The position numbers and the translations under genes are program-made. A stretch of 64,000 bases of DNA from CAZMPJ01 sp964568455 (GTDB taxonomy: Bacteria; Margulisbacteria; WOR-1; O2-12-FULL-45-9): positions 434,001-498,000 of the forward strand of contig CAZMPJ010000001.1 of assembly GCA_964568455.1 (NCBI GenBank). The letters are read 5' to 3'. Positions 61,846 to 64,000 of this stretch are shown piece by piece (positions within the stretch are counted from its first letter, which is position 1; each line of letters starts with the position of its first letter). Under the pieces are notes generated by a model, which was given only the letters and a program-made list of their open reading frames with translations, made no database searches and had not been told where the DNA came from.

Positions 61846-62660
61846 AATTTCTTTTTTCTCCCTAGAAGCTCCAAAAGCTCCTTCATATTAATAAATTTAC
61901 CATATCTTCTTAAAATTAAAAGGGCTAATCTTATTTTTAAGCGCATGCGTATAGAAGTAAAATCATAAGTATGGGCTAAAACAGAAAACATCTGGATACC
62001 GTTTTTGTTGCGTAAGAGCTTGGCTTTTTTCCAAATACTGAAAAGCGATTGTTTTTCAATGTAAATTCCCAAAGGGATTTCAAAAACATTGCTATCCCCT
62101 TCTTTTCTATGATCTTGATAAGACAATCGATAAAAATGATCCGGCGCCCCACGCCAATCTGAAATAAGAATATCTTTGTGTAATAAATGACGTCCCGACT
62201 CACAACTAAAATCAAGAAAAATCTGGTTTTTTTCAAGGATAGGAATTGTTTTAGGACTAAAAGTCATAAAACCACCACGATAAGCAGAAACAGTTAAGCC
62301 ATTATTGCGTAAGCTGGTTGCCAAATAACCAATGGTCCTGGCCATCCTGGTGGCGTCGTCAAAAAACCAGGCACTATACAATTCTTCTTCATGACAATGC
62401 ACTCCCACATCCCCACCCCTTTGTTCCAGCTCTTTCCATAAATACATAAACCCAGGCTGCACAAAGAAATCCCTAACTAATGGTGAGGTATGGACAAAGT
62501 GAATAAATTTACCATTTAATACTTGGGAAGCCAATACAATTTCTTTGCAAATCATAGAAACCAATTTCTTTTTATTGGGCCTACGTTTTTCAACTGGCAA
62601 TTTAGTCTCAAAATATTCATCCCAATCGCCGTCTATTGTAAATACAAAATATAAACTCAT
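61842..62660 (-). CDS. NodB-like polysaccharide deacetylase-type protein
   Basis: 272 aa. FTIDGDWDEYF supplies the TxDGD-like motif, VGVHCHEEEL supplies the HxxxE/HxH metal region and AYRGGFMTF supplies the RxPY-like position. It lacks a signal peptide. The family removes acetyl groups from polymers or resembles such enzymes; the GWD motif also fits the DUF2334-like subset. It overlaps the AlaDH-like gene by 4 nt. Confidence 0.65.
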   Translation of the reverse strand: MSLYFVFTIDGDWDEYFETKLPVEKRRPNKKKLVSMICKEIVLASQVLNGKFIHFVHTSPLVRDFFVQPGFMYLWKELEQRGGDVGVHCHEEELYSAWFFDDATRMARTIGYLATSLRNNGLTVSAYRGGFMTFSPKTIPILEKNQIFLDFSCESGRHLLHKDILISDWRGAPDHFYRLSYQDHRKEGDSNVFEIPLGIYIEKQSLFSIWKKAKLLRNKNGIQMFSVLAHTYDFTSIRMRLKIRLALLILRRYGKFINMKELLELLGRKKKL

Positions 62661-62664
62661 AATT

Positions 62665-62699
62665 TAAATTTCAAACCTCCAACTTCGAATTTCAAATTC
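62665..62699. repeat. AT-rich GAAATTTGAAATTCGAAGTTGG-type repeat
   Basis: On the minus strand GAATTTGAAATTCGAAG, then TTGGAGGTTTGAAATTTAA, lies between ispE and the NodB-like gene. The GGAGGT in it may serve as that gene's ribosome site. Confidence 0.45.
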
Positions 62700-62732
62700 C
62701 TCGACTTCGCTCGGAATGGCGAGCTTGTCGAG
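62700..62732. repeat. Paired palindromic repeat forming a long hairpin
   Basis: CTCGAC-TTC-GCTCG and CGAGC-TT-GTCGAG surround GAATGG. The two inverted units give an 11-bp stem with a small internal loop, just after the ispE stop, where it could act as a transcript end or stabiliser. Confidence 0.6.
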
Positions 62733-62737
62733 CCACC

Positions 62738-63484
62738 TCAAATGTTTACTGATTCTACCAAAAAACTTCTGGAATAATCTTCCTTAATAACTTTATAAAT
62801 CTTTTCTGCGTCAGCTTTAGTTTTTATTATACCAAAAACAGTCGGCCCAGAGCCAGACATTTGTGCTTCAGAACAGCCTAGTTTAACTAGTTTTTCTTTA
62901 ATTTCAGCAATAATTGGATATTTTTCAACCATTCCTGGTTCCAAATCATTTTTAATACCCGCAGGAGCCTTAATTTTTAACTTATCAAACTCATCATAAG
63001 CTTCTTTGGCTGATATCCTGATATCCGGATTTACCAATATATAATATGTATGAGGAAAAGGATCTAACTTTTGCACATCTTCCCCTCTTCCTTTAACCAA
63101 ACAGGTTCCGCCTATCATACAAAATGGAACATCGGATCCAACCTGTATCGCCAGTTCTTCCGCATTTAAAGCACGTAAAACAGCAGCCGCATCAGTAGAT
63201 CCTCCGGCTAGTCCTGCGGCAATAGGAATATTTTTTTCAATGTGAATTTTAATTCCTCCGGATCTCAAAGCTAGCTTCGCTGCTTTATAACAAGTATTTT
63301 CTTCACCAACCGGAACAGTGGGATCACTACAAGTAATCTCTATGCCAGAAGGAAGACTATTTATAATAATATAATCGCAGAGGGAAACAGATTGCATGAT
63401 TGATTCGAGGTTGTGAAATCCATCAGCGCGTTTTTCAAAAACACGCAAAGATAGATTAATTTTGGCAAAAGCTTGAAACTTCAC
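62738..63484 (-). CDS. ispE: 4-diphosphocytidyl-2-C-methyl-D-erythritol kinase
   Basis: 248 aa GHMP kinase. AFAKINLSLRVFEKRADGFHNL is the N-terminal block (here AKINLSLRVFEKRADGFHN), and the ATP loop is IPIAAGLAGGSTDAAAVLRAL. It phosphorylates CDP-ME in the MEP isoprenoid pathway. It starts with GTG, sharing the TAGTG junction with the rpsT stop. Length is short (E. coli 283). Confidence 0.94.
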   Translation of the reverse strand: MKFQAFAKINLSLRVFEKRADGFHNLESIMQSVSLCDYIIINSLPSGIEITCSDPTVPVGEENTCYKAAKLALRSGGIKIHIEKNIPIAAGLAGGSTDAAAVLRALNAEELAIQVGSDVPFCMIGGTCLVKGRGEDVQKLDPFPHTYYILVNPDIRISAKEAYDEFDKLKIKAPAGIKNDLEPGMVEKYPIIAEIKEKLVKLGCSEAQMSGSGPTVFGIIKTKADAEKIYKVIKEDYSRSFLVESVNI

Positions 63485-63750
63485 TACTTAGCTGACTTAT
63501 TAAGTTTCTTTAATAATCGAGACTTTTTGCGCGCGGTTTTATTGTGATGAACAATCCCTTTTTGAGAGGCTTTATCAAGAAGGGAAATAGCTTTTTTAAC
63601 TAGGTCTTTGGCTTCGCTAGCGTTTTTTATAATTGCTTTTTCAGCTACTTTTAAGGCTTTTTTAATGCCTTCTTTTACTTTTAAATTTCTAGCCTGTCTT
63701 TTGGCAGACGTTTTAATTCTTTTTTTGGCTGATTTCTTTCTTAATCCCAT
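63484..63750 (-). CDS. rpsT: 30S ribosomal protein S20
   Basis: 88 aa including Met, very basic, helical. The start at 63750 is chosen because GGAGGAG lies upstream and GLRKKSAKKRIKTSAKRQ fits S20; the frame opens further up at 63807. It binds 16S rRNA. It shares one base with ispE and is divergent from accD. Confidence 0.93.
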   Translation of the reverse strand: MGLRKKSAKKRIKTSAKRQARNLKVKEGIKKALKVAEKAIIKNASEAKDLVKKAISLLDKASQKGIVHHNKTARKKSRLLKKLNKSAK

Positions 63751-63768
63751 AATTTGTCTCCTCCAGGG

Positions 63769-63798
63769 TTGACATCTTACCATAATCTGAACTATCAT
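63769..63798 (+). promoter_or_regulatory. Sigma-70 promoter of accD (near-leaderless)
   Basis: TTGACA (63769-63774), 18-nt spacer, TATCAT (63793-63798), 10 nt before the TTG start of accD. Confidence 0.55.
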
Positions 63799-63808
63799 AG
63801 CAAGCACT

Positions 63809-64000
63809 TTGAGTATTCACGACTGGTTTAAACGAAAGAAGAAAGAAAAAGAATCCACTAACGTACGGGAAAAGCTGGATATCCCCGGCCACCTATGGAT
63901 TAAGTGTTTTAAATGCAGCGAAGCTATTTTCAACAAAGACTTAAATGAAAACCTCAAAGTTTGCCCCAAATGCCAGTATCACTTCAGATTAACCTCTAGC
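63809..64000 (+). CDS. accD: Acetyl-CoA carboxylase carboxyltransferase subunit beta, N-terminal part
   Basis: 64 residues before the window ends. SIHDWFKRKKKEK and the zinc ribbon C33-x2-C36 ... C52-x2-C55 (IKCFKCSEAIF, VCPKCQYHFRL) identify AccD. The start is TTG at 63809: a stop lies at 63788 and no ATG or GTG is found between. It makes malonyl-CoA with AccA, AccB and AccC. Confidence 0.88.
   Translation, partial: MSIHDWFKRKKKEKESTNVREKLDIPGHLWIKCFKCSEAIFNKDLNENLKVCPKCQYHFRLTSS

Overview
This 64 kb window is AT-rich bacterial chromosome, densely coded, with short operons and many 4-nt start/stop overlaps. It looks like an uncultivated diderm bacterium. An outer membrane is implied by an MlaE-MlaF-MlaD lipid-transport operon whose MlaD ends in a beta-rich, barrel-like region, followed by a small secreted beta-strand protein. 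A csaB/tagA/DUF5693 cluster suggests an S-layer polymer. The gene content would fit the Margulisbacteria/Saganbacteria (WOR-1) neighbourhood of the Cyanobacteria, but that placement is a guess from gene content. No rRNA or tRNA gene was recognised.

Layout. 1-11 kb: transketolase C-terminal half (cut by the window edge), dCMP deaminase, pheA, YtxH-type envelope proteins, argS, a radical SAM gene on the opposite strand, ilvE, acpS, nnrD, and the Mla operon. 11-13.6 kb: a frameshifted lytic transglycosylase gene, then a 489-bp gap holding a dif-like Xer site, two DnaA-box-like 9-mers and a long imperfect palindrome, then an orphan gene. 13.6-29.5 kb, almost all on the minus strand: purB-ispG-purC, an orphan gene, a divergent protein kinase, tagA-csaB-DUF5693-prfB-secA-hpf-comF, an AlbA_2 regulator, an orphan gene and a short pyruvate kinase. 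30-41 kb: tpiA-fba-pfp, pfkA, an orphan gene, a PLP gamma-lyase, a 1003-aa phosphohexomutase and pgi. 41-50.4 kb (minus): ligA-truB-nrnA-rbfA-infB-nusA and groEL-groES under a CIRCE operator. 50.5-64 kb: ndk, an orphan gene, gap-pgk, greA, a nine-gene Mrp/Mbh-type antiporter operon, LOG, AlaDH-like and NodB-like genes, ispE, rpsT and the start of accD.

Central carbon metabolism is strongly represented (pgi, both ATP- and PPi-type phosphofructokinases, fba, tpiA, gap, pgk, pyk, a phosphohexomutase). Left of the dif-like site nearly all genes read rightward and right of it, as far as 29.5 kb, nearly all read leftward. This is the orientation expected where two replichores meet, so the window probably contains the replication terminus.

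The most unusual signal is a promoter-like motif, TGAAATTT - 14 nt - (C/T)GA(T/A)A, found nine times. Each copy lies just upstream of a gene, in the correct orientation. Its geometry equals that of sigma-28 (FliA/SigD) promoters, yet the genes behind it are not flagellar: mostly unrecognised proteins, plus a radical SAM protein, a protein kinase and the gamma-lyase/phosphohexomutase group. Their products share basic N-termini nearly free of Asp and Glu. Separately, many housekeeping genes carry an extended -10 box (TGnTATAAT) only 6-9 nt before the ATG, which points to leaderless mRNAs.
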